Of a stretch of DNA of 64,000 nucleotides, positions 1 to 10,627 are shown piece by piece. The notes beneath the pieces are model-generated. The model worked only from the letters and a program-made list of their open reading frames with translations, did not search any database and was not told where the DNA came from. The stretch covers positions 1 to 64,000 of the forward strand of contig CAVTKZ010000004.1 of assembly GCA_963735455.1 (NCBI GenBank). The letters are read 5' to 3'. Position 1 is the first letter of the stretch; each line of letters starts with the position of its first letter. Made by a program: the position numbers and the translations under genes. Origin of the DNA: Palsa-1033 sp963735455 (GTDB taxonomy: Bacteria > Chloroflexota > Limnocylindria > Limnocylindrales > CSP1-4).

Positions 1-1108
1 ATCATGAACCCGGCGGAGTGAGTGCTGCTTATTCGGTCCAGATACCGAAATCAGATTCCAACTGGCATACCATCGGATTTCGTGGGGTCCCCGGCAGTGT
101 CAGCTTCTATTACGATAATGTCCTGATGGGCACGCATAGCGATGCCGGGTGGAACCTTGAAGGCACGCATCTGTTCATGGTCCTTGGCACCGGCATCGGC
201 TGGCCCATGAATGTTGATTGGGTCCATGTGTGGCAGGGGGGCACGACACCACCACCGCCTCTTCCTCCAGCACCGACGGCGCTCGCTCTGGCCGCGGCGT
301 CGGACACCGGCGTGTCCAACACCGATGACATCACCAGCATCGTCACGCCGACCTTCACGGGCGACGCTGAGGCGGGCGACACGGTGACCTTGTACGATGA
401 CACGACCGCCGTCGGCACTGGCATTGCCACCGCGGGGAACATGGAGTATCACCACCTCGACCCTGGCGGATGGCGTCCACAGCATTACTGCCAAGGCGAC
501 GGATGCGCTCGGCGACGTCAGCGCCTCGTCGAGCGCGCTGTCAGTCACCATCGATACGATGGCGCCTGCCGCGCCACTGATCACCGGCGGCACGACTTCG
601 AAGCTCAGTGGAACCGGGAGAGGCTGGCGCGACTGTGACGATACTTGATGGGACGACCACGGTTGGCACGGCAACGGTAGGCTCGGGCGGGAGCTGGAAC
701 TGGAGTTTCACCGCCAGTAGGTCGACGCGGTCGACCGCTGGTGCAGACCACAGAGCTGGGAACAAAGGCCCAGTTCCCAACGAGAGGGCGCTGATTGGAA
801 CCAGTAGCGCCGATACCCTGACAAGCAGCGCAGGCAACGATCTGCTGATCGGCGGAGCGGGGGCGGACACCTTCTCATTCGGGCCGACGTTCGGGCTCGA
901 TGTGATCGCCGACTTTGCAGCTTCCGGCGCGGCTCACGACATCATCAACTTCCATGGGAGCCAAACGCTGAACACCTTCGCGAAGGTCATAAGCCATGCC
1001 AAGCAGGTCGGATCCGGCGTGGTGATCACTTCTGACGTCAACGATACGTTGACGCTCAACAACGTCAACAGGAGCAGCCTGACGTCCTCCGATTTCAGGT
1101 TTGCATAG
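1..1108 (+). pseudogene. Secreted lectin-fold / Ig-like / RTX-like protein, 5'-truncated and frameshifted
   Basis: The gene enters from outside the window, so its N-terminus is missing. Frame one (from 18) gives a concanavalin-A/GH16-like end (NWHTIGF, VSFYYDNVLMGTH, NVDWVHVWQGG), a proline spacer and the start of a bacterial Ig-like repeat (PTFTGDAEAGDTVTLYDD). At about 440 a G-run is two bases shorter than in the second copy at 5.5 kb and the frame shifts (TWSITTSTLADGVHSITAKA continues it). Another shift at about 610-640 leads to a C-terminal part with RTX/serralysin-like features (GTSSADTLTSSAGNDLLIGG, then DVIADFAAS), ending FRFA-stop. The architecture suits a type-I-secreted extracellular carbohydrate-active protein. 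Family assignment is from motif recognition only. The shifts may be sequencing error or decay. Confidence 0.6.
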
Positions 1109-1821
1109 GAGCGCGCTCAGTCCGAAAGGCGTATCGACCTGCGCCACGTCGCTCTTTTGATCTTCAGCCGAAGTCGCAAGTCTTGGCTGCGAGTGCGGCG
1201 TCCTCGTAGTCAGCTTATCTGACAAGCTTGGCAAGCTCGGTGCGCGAGAATCTCGATTGTATGCCCGTGCCAATCGCATCTTCGATATCCTGTTCATAAA
1301 GGAGGTTTTCAGTCCATTGCTGTTACACCAGGTGTGGGGCAGGATCGCGTGGAGCGAAGTCGAAATCCTTTCCGGCGCTGCGCGATGCCGCGCATGCACC
1401 AGAGCCACCTCGGACCGCTCCTGGACGTGAGCCATGCCCCACAGCAAAACCGGCGGCACCGCCGCAGGCCGGCGGGGCGGAGTGAGTGACATCGAGGAAG
1501 GAACACTCGATGCTGGCTCCATCTGATAAAATGCGGTGAGCAGCGCGTGCTGCTCTTAACCCGCGGCGTGCGCGGACGTAGTGGTCGGGTGCTCGGTTGT
1601 CACCCGAAAACGGAAGTCCACACCCGCCGCCGGGGCCCGTGTAGTGCAAGGCCATTGCCGGCGTTGTCCGTACTCGATACGGTGATTACAGCATTGCAAG
1701 AAAAGGCTGACATGACGGCACTGCCCGGAATGAGAGGTGTGCGCGCTGTCTGGTGGAGGAAGAACGGAAAGCGCGTGATGGCGATAGGCCGGCAGCCGCA
1801 GTGGATTTGTTATAACGAGCA
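1109..1821. other. No recognisable gene
   Basis: This stretch follows the RTX-like gene. Short frames exist on both strands, but none has a recognisable domain, a convincing start or the composition of a real gene. It may be IS-flanking debris. Confidence 0.5.
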
Positions 1822-2530
1822 TCAAAGGTAAGTAGCTGCCGCCGTCGCGGCAAAACGCGGTTCGTTGGCCACTTCGATGATCCGTGCCCGCTCGGCCTCA
1901 CTCAACGCGTGCGACGGAGCAGGGCGATCCGCGTCCGGTCGACGATCATCGCGCGTCAGACCGTCGATCTTCCAGCGCTGCAGCGTGCGGGCGGCGATGC
2001 CGGCCAGAGCACAGGCCGGGGCAAGCCGCGCTCCCCTCGGCACAGGCTTGAGCGATGTCACACATCAGGGTTGCGGTCTTCCAGACGGGTCATTCGTCCG
2101 CGTCCTTGTGGAAGCAAGGCGGCCGTTTCGGCAAGCGCCCTGTCCGCTTGTGCTGTCAAAAAAACTCTCGGCGGTCTCCGGTCCTGTCGGGCTTCCGCGG
2201 CACCGACCGCACGCGGTTCGCCGAGACCCGCGATCGCGTCCTGCTGCCACGCTGCCAGCTCAGCCGGATACAGACCCTGCTCGCGGCACCAGCCGCTCCG
2301 CGTCGCCTCATCCATCCCAGCTGTGGCGATCAACGCCTGCAGTCGAGCCGCCGCCGTCCAGCGCTGGCTGCCTCCAGTCCTATCGCCAGATCCATGGCCA
2401 ACGCTCCAGCGTCGCTGCACTCACTCCAACCTCGCGAGACACCAGCTCCACCGACGAACTTTCCGGCGGCAACAGTCGCGCCACGATTTTATCGGTACGC
2501 CTGTCCGTATCGAGCCACTTCCTGATGTCC
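1822..2530 (-). mobile_element. IS3-family element remnant (orfA and start of orfB)
   Basis: Reading leftwards, the first frame has an IS3-type orfA pattern: a helix-turn-helix region (ELVSREVGVSAATLERW), then a segment with GMDEATRSGWCREQGLYPAEL and a degenerate coiled stretch ending ALAETAALL. A second frame beginning near 2061 matches an orfB N-terminus (SARTLQRW-like IAARTLQRWKIDGL, then HALSEAERARIIEVANEPRF). It stops at about 1822, where the integrase catalytic (DDE) domain should begin. Only about 80 residues of orfB remain, so the element is truncated and cannot transpose. Its right end abuts the IS110-type transposase, suggesting nested insertions. Confidence 0.6.
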
Positions 2531-3558
2531 ACGCCCCCAAAGGGTCCGATCCTATCCGGGCGTCAACTTCTCCGACACAGGGGGGCGATAGCGGTGGCAC
2601 TCGCCGACGCGGGCGAGCTGAGTGAGGTGCGCGAGTATGGCAAGATCGCGAACACGCCGGCTGCCGCGAAGGCGCTGGCTGCGAAGTTAGGGCGCAATGG
2701 GCACGCGCTGCGATTTTGCTATGAAGCTCGCCCATGCGGCTATGGCATTCAGCACGACTGCTTCGTGGTCGCTCCGTCGCGGATCCCCCGCAGGCCCAGT
2801 GAGCGGATCGAGACCGACCGACGGGACGCGATCAACCCCGCCAAACTGCATCGGGCTGGTGAACTGACCTCGGTTTGGGTTCCCGACCAGGCGTATGAGG
2901 CGACCCGCGAAGATCCTGGTGCGGGTCAGGCGGCTGTGCGGACGCTGCGTCAAGCCCGTCAGCAACTGTCTGGCGTTCTGTTGCGCCATGGCCATCACTA
3001 CAAACGTCCGGCGTGGACGCCTGATGCACCGCCAATGGCTGGCCGGCCTGCGCTTCGAGCATGCGGTGCATCACATCGTGCTGGAAGGCCGCATTGCGGC
3101 TGTCGAGGCGGCGACGGCACGGCGCGATCGTCTGGAAGCCCACATTGAAGCGGCACTACCGGACTGGTCCGCTCGCCACGGTGGTGCACGCCATCACGCG
3201 CTTCGCCAATCCACGCCAGCTCACGCCTATCTCGGTCTGGTGCCGTCCGAGCACTCCAGCGTCGACACGCGGCGCCAGGGCGGTATAACAAAGGCTGGCA
3301 ACGGCGCGGCACGGCGGATGTTTATCGAGGCCGCCTGAAGCGATTTCGTTCCCGGCACGGATCAGTTGCGAGCAGCTGCTGCGGCAGGAAGGTTGTCCGC
3401 GACACCGCGTGGAAGGCGCAGGAACGGCTGTGCCAGCGGTATCGCAAGTTGGCGCGGGTAGGCAAGCCACTGACCGTCGTTACCGCCGCGATCGCCCGCG
3501 AATTGGCTGGCTTCGTCTGGGCAATCGCCAGACAGGTGCAGCCCACCCACACCTGATG
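2530..3558 (+). pseudogene. IS110-family transposase, frameshifted with internal deletion
   Basis: The frame from about 2590 gives a typical IS110 N-terminal DEDD domain (ISVALADAGELSEVREYG-like start, then RFCYEARPCGYGIQ, ETDRRDAINPAKLHRAGELT, VWVPDQA). The frame then changes (HHYKRPAWT, then MHRRQWLAGLRFEHAVHHI in another frame). The C-terminal transposase_20 part (RFANPRQL, YLGLVPSEHSS, GGITKAGNGAARRM) follows VVHAI directly, so about 25-30 residues are deleted near 3190. The end (DTAWKAQERL, ARELAGFVWAIARQVQPTH) is again in a different frame. At least three indels plus the deletion make it inactive as read. Confidence 0.75.
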
Positions 3559-3893
3559 CGTTGGCGCGCTGAACACGAACCAAGGAGGTCACATCACACA
3601 AACACACATCCGACGCTGGGCAAGGCTGGAGGCATGGTCACGGCCAGGATAACCCGCGTTTCCACTACCAGCCGGATCTCATCCGACGCCGGTCGCTAGA
3701 CAGAGGAAGCTCCGCGACGATGACACCTGTCCGGCGGTAGCCAATCCGCGCATCAGAGCATGATCAACCGTCGTTTCATGATCGTGCCTCCTGCTTTGCC
3801 CAGCGGCGGTCACGCTGAATAGCTTGAAGGACAAGCAAGGAATTTCCGTGCCTGCAACTTGAAAGGGCGAACATGAGGACACGTGATGCCACT
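3559..3893. other. No recognisable gene
   Basis: This is the interval between the IS110 remnant and the 3' end of the reverse-strand secreted protein. No coding feature is recognised. It may hold the IS110 3' flank and a terminator for the reverse gene, but no clear hairpin with a T-tract was seen. Confidence 0.4.
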
Positions 3894-6519
3894 TTATGTC
3901 CACGCGATGTTGCTGGTCGGCATGGCCGCGACCCCGTGGATATCCACGCCGTGTCCGGCGGTCCCAAAGCTGAGCATCACGCCGCCTACCCCGTCAGACG
4001 TTTCATGCAGCGAACCCTGAAGGGACTTGTCGATTGTCAGAGTATCGCCCTTCGCAAGCGAGAAGTCCCGCAGCGTGAGCAGGCCGCTCGTGGTGTGGAA
4101 GACATACGCGTCCTTCCCGGCGCCACCCGCGACATCGAGGCTACCGGTGCCGGCGGCGAGTTCGTCGTTGCCGGCATCAGCGGTCACGGTGGCCAGTCCC
4201 GCTCCCCCGGTCAGCGTGACCGAGCCGGTACCGACGAACTTGATCTGGCTGGTCCCGGTGCCGAGCGTCACCGTGCTCGGTATTGCCACTGCCGAGGACG
4301 AAGGTATCGCCACCGACGGTGTAGCTGCCGGTCTGTGACAGGTTTTTCTGCAAGGAGCCGTGATCGCCTGTCTCGCTGACCGACGGTGTCGTGCCGCCCG
4401 AGACCGAGAAGGACTTCGCGCCTTGGCCCATCAGCGCCGCGCTTTGGCCCGTGTCGGTACCGTTGTAGACGATGTCGTTCACGTAGAGGTTGCGGTCGGT
4501 CGCGGGTGTTCCCGCCCAGGCGTCGTTGAGGAAATTCACCGAGACCGTGTGCTGGCCGGATCGAAAGTCACCAGCGAAGGCGAAGGTCTGGCTGTTGCCC
4601 GAGGCGTGCAGCGTCGTGGCGGTGAACGTGCCGCCTAGCTGCTTGCCGTCGACCGAGACGGTGAACTGCGCGTTGGCCAAGTAGTAGTCCTCGGACACCT
4701 TGACAACCAGCGAATCCGATCCGCCGCCGGTGACGACGGGCGGGATCGACGTGCTGTCCTTCACGTTGAAGGTCTGTGACCCAGCACTGTAGAATGCCGC
4801 GCTCTGTTTGGTATCCGTTCCGTCATAGGTGACGTCGTTCAACGTATAGGTTGCGGTCGGTGCTCGCCGTTCCGGCCCAGGCGTCGTTCAGGAAATTGAT
4901 GCCAACCGCGTGAGCCCCGGGCGCCCAATTACCCTTGAAGGTGAAGTCCTGGCTGGCTCCTGTCGAATGCGGCGTGGTGGCGTAGAAGGTGCCGGCGAGC
5001 TGTTTGCCGTCGACCGAGACGATGAAGGCTGCGTCCCCGTTCGCGTCGCTTGTGCCGTCGCCGTTGGCATAGGTATCCTCCGAGATGCTCAGGACCAGCG
5101 TATCGGATCCGCTGCCCGTAATGATCGAAGGCGACGGCGAGGGCACTTCGTTGGAAGCTGGGCTCTTGTTCCCCAGTTCTTGTCGGTCTGCACCGCGGTA
5201 AGGCTCCGCGCTCCACGCAGGCGAACTTCAGTTCCAGCTCCCGCCCGAGCCTACCGTTGCCGTGCCAACCGTGGTCGTCCCATCAAGTATCGTCACAGTC
5301 GCGCCAGCCTCTCCGGTTCCACTGAGCTTCGAGTCGTGCCGCCGGTGATCAGTGGCGCGGCAGGCGCCATCGTATCGATGTGCATGTCACAGCGCGCTCG
5401 ACGAGGCGCTGACGTCACCAAGCGCATCCGTCGCCTTGGCAGTAATGCTGTGGACGCCATCCGCCAGGGTCGAGGTGGTGATACTCCATGTTCCCCCCGC
5501 GGTGGCAATGCCAGATGCCGACGGCGGTCGTGCCGTCGGACAAGGTCACCGTGTCTCCCGCCTCAGCGTCGCCCGTGAAGGTCGGCGTGACGATGCTGGT
5601 GATGTCATCGGTGTTGGACACGCCGGTGTCCGACGCCGCGGCCAGAGCGAGCGCCGTCGGTGCGGAGGAAGAGGCGGTGGTGGTGTCGTGCCCCCCTGCC
5701 ACACATGGACCCAATCAACATTCATGGGCCAGCCGATGCCGGTGCCAAGGACCATGAACAGATGCGTGCCTTCAAGGTTCCACCGGCATCGCTATGCGTG
5801 CCCATCAGGACATTATCGTAATAGAAGCTGACACTGCCGGGTACCCGACAGAAATCCGATGGTATGCCAGTTGGAATTCGATTTCGGGTATTGGACCGAA
5901 TAAGCTGCACTCACTCCCGCCGGGTTCATGATAGTTCCAGCTTCGCTTCCGATTGGGTCCGTCCCGTTTGAAAATTGAACGCCACTGAAATCTTCTAAAA
6001 AGTCCGTCTCGGTCACCGTCGCCTTCAGCGGGCTCGACCCGAAGCCATAATTACCGAGTTCCTTCCGCGCCCCAGCCCCAGAAGGCCGGCCATCCCAGCG
6101 CTTGCGCATGGCTGGAGCCGAGCGCAGAGGGATCAGATCCGGTATGTATGATTTTGAAATAGCCTGGACCGATATGTGCCTGCGTACGTACGCTGGTTAT
6201 GCTGCCGGGATTGTGATTAGTGTCGAATTCACATTCCCTCCTCTCGGCCCTGCCACTGAATTGAGATGCAGGATGCCGCCATTGGTGATGCATTCGCGCC
6301 GCCGCCAGAGTTGCCATTGTTGACATCGGCAGCCATTTCAGTGGGATTGAGTGACCAACTGTCTTGTGTAATCCAGGAGCCAATCTCGAATGACCAATAC
6401 CACTTATAGCCTGACGTTGCCGATGCGCTGGTGGCAATGTCGGAAGGATTTGTGAAGTCATCGTTGAAGGCTAGTGACGTGTATCCCACTGCTGCTGCGG
6501 CTGGGGGGACAGCAACCAT
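3894..6519 (-). pseudogene. Secreted GH16-like / Ig-like protein with tandem xylan-binding-type (CBM60-like) modules, frameshifted
   Basis: The start at 6519 reads MVAVPPAAAAVGYTSLAFND, then a lectin-fold domain (YKWYWSFEIGSW, later FWGWGA, ELGNYGFGSSPLKATVTE, VSFYYDNVLMGTH). Next come the same Ig-like module as the copy at window start and two repeats of a Ca-dependent carbohydrate-binding type (GSDTLVLSISED..VSVDGKQL..GAHAVGINFLNDAWAG..DRNLYV, then GSDSLVVKVSED..VSVNFLNDAWAGT). A repeat-rich tail ends near 3894. At least five frame changes occur (about 6230, 6080, 5860, 5700-5480, 5150, 4820, 4300). Residue conservation across frames suggests sequencing indels on a real gene, but recent decay is not excluded. 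Likely extracellular polysaccharide binding or hydrolysis. Confidence 0.6.
5215..5932 (-). repeat. Inverted copy of positions 1-720 (paralogous module)
   Basis: The reverse complement of this stretch aligns with positions 1 to about 720 almost base for base (for example atcatgaacccggcgg at both starts), with scattered substitutions and one- or two-base indels. After about 720 the two copies diverge into RTX-like versus CBM60-like C-termini, so they look like paralogous genes arranged tail to tail. Confidence 0.8.
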
Positions 6520-6908
6520 CTAAATTCTCCCTGCATTAGCACATTGCTTAATCGAGCGTTCATTGACTAGGTCGCCAAAGCAGCCAGTTGAGGTTTCATG
6601 GTTTCATCCCTAGAGCATCAGCAGTTACTACCGGCAGCCATGGTCCTACTGATAATATTGTGGGAACGGCCAAGGCATGTAGCCGCCACAAATGCGAAAG
6701 TCCACCGGCGTCGTCGTTATTGGCAACAAGGGCGCTAGCGGCGTTGCTACTGGGAAGAACTCTGTTATGTATTGATATTTGTAGTCAAAGCGGCGCTTTT
6801 GTCCTCAGGCCACATTACACTCAAGCACCCTCGTAATGGTGCCACAATGACATAAGGCGTCCCAAGGAATTAAGCCGCTAATTTTGCGTTAAACTGAAAC
6901 TGCCCGCT
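6520..6908. other. Upstream region of reverse-strand secreted gene; no gene seen
   Basis: AT content is higher here than elsewhere in the window, as expected for a promoter region of the gene starting at 6519. No ORF with recognisable features was found. Confidence 0.4.
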
Positions 6909-6992
6909 GGCGCAACGTGGTTATAGCGCGATCCGTGTGGTGTTGGTGGGCGACCGCAGCATGATCAGCTCCGCGCGAACCGCTGAAGACAT
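6909..6992 (+). mobile_element. Fragment of an IS1634/IS4-type transposase
   Basis: The forward frame gives RVVLVGDRSMISSARTAEDI, which resembles the DRGM-type catalytic segment of IS1634-like transposases (VVLVGDRGM followed by a basic-acidic helix). Nothing on either side continues the protein, so only about 25 residues survive. Recognition is by eye and could be wrong. Confidence 0.4.
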
Positions 6993-7014
6993 CGCGTAAC
7001 TCCTCATCCTCAAC

Positions 7015-7034
7015 CCATGGAGACGTCTCCATGG
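7015..7034. repeat. Perfect 20-base palindrome
   Basis: CCATGGAGACGTCTCCATGG equals its own reverse complement. It lies just beyond the transposase fragment and may be an IS end, recombination relic or protein-binding site. It is too tight to form a loop as a terminator. Confidence 0.6.
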
Positions 7035-7496
7035 TAGGGCGGGGGTGTCGGAGTTGGATACGGGTCGGGTCGTGCTGACCGTGTCCTCGCAAGTGGGATC
7101 TTGCTGGTCGAGCCGAGACAACGGCGCCGGCAGTGCGGGCCTTCCAGGAGACTTTCTGAGCTTGGATATGTCCGTTACCGGATCAGCGTCGCTGCGGCCA
7201 ACCTGACACAGCGCTCGAAAGCAACAAGCGACGTGTAGTGCTCGGCGCGCGGTGCCGCTCAGCGATGAGGCACCCACCTGAGGCGATGACATCGCCGACG
7301 AGCATCAGGTTGTCGTGTAGCGTAAATGGCTCAATGCCATGCCGTCAGGATCTTCGTGCTCTCCGCTGAGGCGCGCGCGCACGGCCCCGCAGAAGGTGGC
7401 GACGCGGTCCAGAAGCGGTCGGTCATCGTTAGTGTAAGCAAAGATCGTCCGGCCTAGCGCCCGCATGAATCCCATCTCGTAGGCCGAGCCGACGTC

Positions 7497-8558
7497 GGCG
7501 CGAGCGCACGATGCATTCTGCTGATTTACAGTCGGCGAGCGGCGTGCGAATTGTGTAGATGGCACAGACAGTATGCGTGTTGTTGAGGACGTCGGACAGA
7601 AGCCGGCTTGAGGCGATCGCATCGGATCGCAACCAGCCGCGCAAGTATATTGAACGGACCCTGGTAGTGCTTGCTTCGGTGGAGCGCCGGCCGGTGCGAC
7701 GCGTGGCGACAGAGGTCGCCGTGAGTTGCCCGATGGTTCGGCGCTGGCAGCAGCGTTTCGCCGAGGCGGGGCCAGATGGGTTGCTGCGCGACAAGACGCG
7801 CAAGCCCGGTAAGCCTCCGATCCTGGCCGGGACAGTGGCGCGTGTGGTGGCGCTGACCTGTGGCGATCCGCCGGCTGGTGTCACGCACTGGACGGGTCGG
7901 GCGATGGCCAAAGGTCGCCGGCATCTCGCTGCGCTCGGTGCAACGGATCTGGGATGCCCACCAACTCCAACCCACACCGGGTACGCAGCTTCAAGCGCTC
8001 TCGCGATCCACGGTTTGCCGAGAAGATGGCCGATGTCGTCGGCCTCTACCTCGATCCGCCTGCCCACGCGGTGGTGCTGTCGATCGACGAGAAGAGCCAG
8101 ATCCAAGCGCTCGACCGCACGCGGCCGGGCTGCCGCTCAAGCCCGGCCGCTGCCGTGCAGCCCCCCGACATCAGGACTACAAGCGCCATGGCACGACGAC
8201 GCTGCGTCGAGCGGGCGATGCCAGCCGGCAGGATGATCGAGGTTGTCGTCGACAACTACGTCACTCACAAGCATCCGAAGGTGACGGCTTGGCTCGCGCG
8301 GCTTCCGCGCTGGACGTTCCACTTCGCGCCGACATCTGGCTCCTGGCTGAATGCGGTAGGGACGTCTTCTCTGCCCTCACGCGCCAGCGCATACGGCGCG
8401 GGCAGCTTCCACTCCATCGTCAGCCTGCAAGCCGCAATCAACTGCTATCTCAACGAGCGCAACGCACAGCCAAGCCCCTTCATCTGGACCGCGTCCGCCG
8501 CCTCCATCCTCGCCAAACTTGCACGGCTGCCTGTAGCGTCCGAATGAGTTAGAGCACT
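7497..8558 (+). mobile_element. IS630-family insertion element
   Basis: About 1.06 kb separates the two halves of the deoxyribosyltransferase gene and carries one IS630-type transposase. The exact ends and the expected TA target duplication cannot be fixed because of indels. The right end lies near gagttagagcactag at 8546-8560 and the left near 7495. Confidence 0.65.
7559..8547 (+). pseudogene. IS630-family transposase, frameshifted and internally deleted
   Basis: The N-terminal winged HTH region is intact (RKYIERTLVVLASVERRP, VRRWQQRFAEAGPDGLLRDK). Then come frame changes to VSLRSVQRIWDAHQLQP-like residues and the DDE domain start (VVLSIDEKSQIQALDRTRPG). The segment between GTTTL and AGRMIEVVVDNYVTHKHPK is about 35-40 residues too short, so part of the catalytic core is deleted. 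It ends with HFAPTSGSWLNAV and the usual C-terminal LQAAINCYLNERNAQPSPF. It is probably not active. Confidence 0.75.
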
Positions 8559-9056
8559 AGGCCCACGAAACGGCGTAAGGTTGACTATCATCGCGTCACA
8601 ACCCTGCATGACGCGCTCCATGGCGCGACTGATGGCGAGACCTCGCTCGGAGAGAGGTTGGGCCGGATCACAAGCATCTTCCTCGTCCACAGGAAACACT
8701 CCGACGGTTCCGTGCCGCTCGCAGATGGCGCGCTTGCGGGCGCCAACGCGCGTTGGACAGGAAGACTTCAGGCCCGGCGAGATAGACGCGTTTGGTCATG
8801 GTGCACTGACTCCCTGAAGTGTGGCTACCACAGTTGAGCCAGTGTGCCACGGTTTGATTGCAACGTCGTCCAGGCCGCGTTCGGACCCGTCAACCCTTAT
8901 CAAGCGCCGAGGACCCGGCGCGGGTAGGGCAGGGTGGTCGACCTCTATCAGCAGCTGGTGAGTTTGTCGTATGACAACCGACTCGCTATGTCGTACATTG
9001 CACGGTAGTAGTGGGCGACGTCGCTCAGCAGCCGGCTCAGGACCGTACTGGCAGAT

Positions 9057-9360
9057 TTGGATGCTCTCAGGCGGAAGCTGGAATCCATTCAGGCTGAGGT
9101 GGACGCTCAAGGAGAGGGTGGGCTCGCGCATAAAAAGCCGAACGGCCGGCTGACGGAAGCCGGGATTCGAGAACTATACGCGATGATGGACGGAGGTTAC
9201 ACGGACGCTGAGATTGCACGCGAGCTTGAGATTTGGCACCTCCGTTATCCCCTATAGGAAGATTTGCGCACGAGCGGAGCAGGTCCAAGCGGAGGCGCTC
9301 CTAACAATAACTTCGGTTGTGACGGACAAGATTGGCGGTTTCGGCTGGCGAACAAGTAGC
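9057..9360 (+). pseudogene. Small helix-turn-helix protein, frameshifted
   Basis: The frame from 9057 reads GRLTEAGIRELYAMMDGGYT then DAEIARELEI, a resolvase/Hin-like HTH pattern (acidic helix, GY-T/S, x-x-EIA, hydrophobic turn). At about 9230 one base shifts the frame, and GTSVIPYRKICARAEQVQAE continues the protein to about 9355. If real it is a DNA-binding protein of about 100 residues. Its start is not clear, and coding-like residues occur upstream from about 8936 in other frames. No specific function can be given. Confidence 0.4.
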
Positions 9361-9676
9361 CCCGGCAGCTAAGCTACAAGGGCGCCACAACGATCGCTGC
9401 CAATGCACCAGGAATCCCACAATGAAACGGAGTACAGGCTTCGCGGGACATCCCGCGTGAGCAAGCCGCGCTCAGACCAGACGAGCATTCTCGGCGACTG
9501 GGAGGAGCGGTTCCCGCTCGAGGACGCCGGCCAAGAGCGTCAAGAACAACAACCGACGGCGCAAACGCCGGATCGACCCACATCGGCAGGGTGTCCCACT
9601 AGACGCTGACGATCATGCCGCCGCCCGCATCTTTCGCGACGTCGCCATTGATCGCGCGAAATCCCGGCGGCGCTTC

Positions 9677-10110
9677 GTGGTTCAACTACGGCTGACCAGA
9701 GGTTTTGTGTGGCACGGCGGACCCGTAGGTGGGAACTCAAACTACCAGCGCCCGCATTTTGTCTTTTCCGGTTTGGTGAGCGACGAGGCGGCGATCCTCA
9801 AGCTCTTCGTTACGAAAACCCCGCGCGCGCGGGGCCTGACGACGGGCCACAGCAAGGATCTGGTCGACGGCACCGACAGCAAGCTGCTGGCACTGGACAG
9901 TGCCTACGTGACGACGAACGGCAAGATGCGGGGTGTTCTCAGGGTGGAGATCGACCACCTCCTACCCTCCTGGGAGGGATTCACGGACGCACGTGGCCGC
10001 GCCGGCCTGCCATTGCCCAATATCGCGGTCGGCTACGTCAATGCACGCGGCCGGGTGCACAATCCGCACCTCCTCTGGATCGTTGAACGTTCGATTGGAT
10101 TCACGCCCAA
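9677..10110 (+). CDS. Unrecognised protein, possibly replication/primase-like, cut at the junction
   Basis: This starts with GTG, although an open, basic, coding-like stretch runs in frame from about 9462 (NNNRRRKRR, then DDHAAARIFRDVAIDRAKSRR), so the true start is probably upstream. Residues include GGNSNYQRPHFVFSGLV, a strand-like RGVLRVEIDHLLPSW, and LPNIAVGYVNARGRVHNPHL followed by LWIVERSI. The acidic strand followed by the PN-VG-HPHL-W pattern reminds me of plasmid replication/primase-like proteins of alphaproteobacteria, but I cannot name the family. From about 10,110 the frame continues only by chance into unrelated antisense sequence. Confidence 0.45.
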
Positions 10111-10125
10111 GGGAGTAACTGGCCA
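10100..10125. other. Junction between two unrelated sequences (probable assembly chimera)
   Basis: Left of here a forward protein reads sensibly up to about IVERSIGFTPKG. Right of here a reverse protein reads sensibly from its N-terminus to about VFHMASYSLG, then turns into nonsense antisense to the left gene. Base composition, coding density and IS content also change at this point. The exact base cannot be fixed. Confidence 0.7.
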
Positions 10126-10627
10126 TATGGAAGACGTTGCCGTGGGTCGAAACGAGCGTCGTCGCCTTCCCATCGACGGTGGCCCGGAAGACGCCCGCTC
10201 CTTGGCCGGTCGGCGCGAGGAGCTTCAGATACGCGCCGTAGTAAACGACCGTCGCGCTCGCCCCGGCCTTGCCACTGTAGTGGACCGAGCCGCCCGAGGC
10301 GGATCGGCTACTACGGACCATCCAGCCCGAGCTCCAAACGATGTGCGAGTCAGTGTCCTGGAGGACCTGCTGGCTCGATCTCGAGCTCGCCAGCAGGTTG
10401 CCCGGCTGGCGCAGCTCGCTGCCCAGCGCGCCGCCGAACAGGAGCGCGAATACGCCGAGGACGACGAGGACTGGTCTTGCGTGGTGCCGATGGTAGGCAG
10501 GCGAAGGGCGCGCGGCAGCGCCGGGGAGGGTCCTGTCTAGCAATGTTCGCTCCTCTTTCACGGGGGGCACGTGTCCCGGAACGGTTTGCGCCGCTACCAC
10601 CAACGCCGACCGGCATTGGCTGACCAC
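10111..10627 (-). CDS. Membrane-anchored secreted beta-domain protein, C-terminus lost at junction
   Basis: This is read leftwards from 10627 (an internal start is possible). It has a basic N-terminus, one membrane helix (VLVVLGVFALLFGGALGSEL, about residues 53-72), then a beta-rich extracellular region (VWSSGWMVRSSRSASGGSVH, GASATVVYYGAYLKLLAPTG, ATVDGKATTL). That SGW..SASGG..FTG..G.A.V.VDG pattern is common in secreted carbohydrate-binding-like or galactose-binding-like domains of Chloroflexota and actinobacteria. The family C-terminus is absent because the sequence switches at about 10,110. It may belong to the neighbouring surface-glycan locus. Confidence 0.5.

Larger units (their letters stand above)
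7183..8799 (-). pseudogene. Nucleoside 2-deoxyribosyltransferase, split by an IS630 element
   Basis: The 5' half starts at 8799 (MTKRVYLAGPEVFLSNA), is shifted once, then gives FPVDEEDACDPAQPLSERGL, GCDAMIVNLTPFRGPSA and stops matching at about 8560. The 3' half resumes at about 7497 with ADVGSAYEMGFMRALGRTIF, AYTNDDRPLLDRV and, after another shift near 7320, HDNLMLVGDVIASGGCLIAE, ending at TGA 7183-7185. Joined, these make a full protein of the PF05014 family (Rossmann-like, swapping bases on deoxynucleosides; GPEVF, DAMIVNL.PFRGPSAD and a Glu-Met-Gly helix are family hallmarks). The interruption sits exactly in the conserved RGPSADVG loop. The gene is inactive as read. Confidence 0.75.

Noticed and set aside
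1..5940. Fold-back (palindromic read) artefact as explanation for the inverted copies
   Set aside because: The arms match only over about 720 bases and then become different genes; a fold-back read would stay complementary to its centre.
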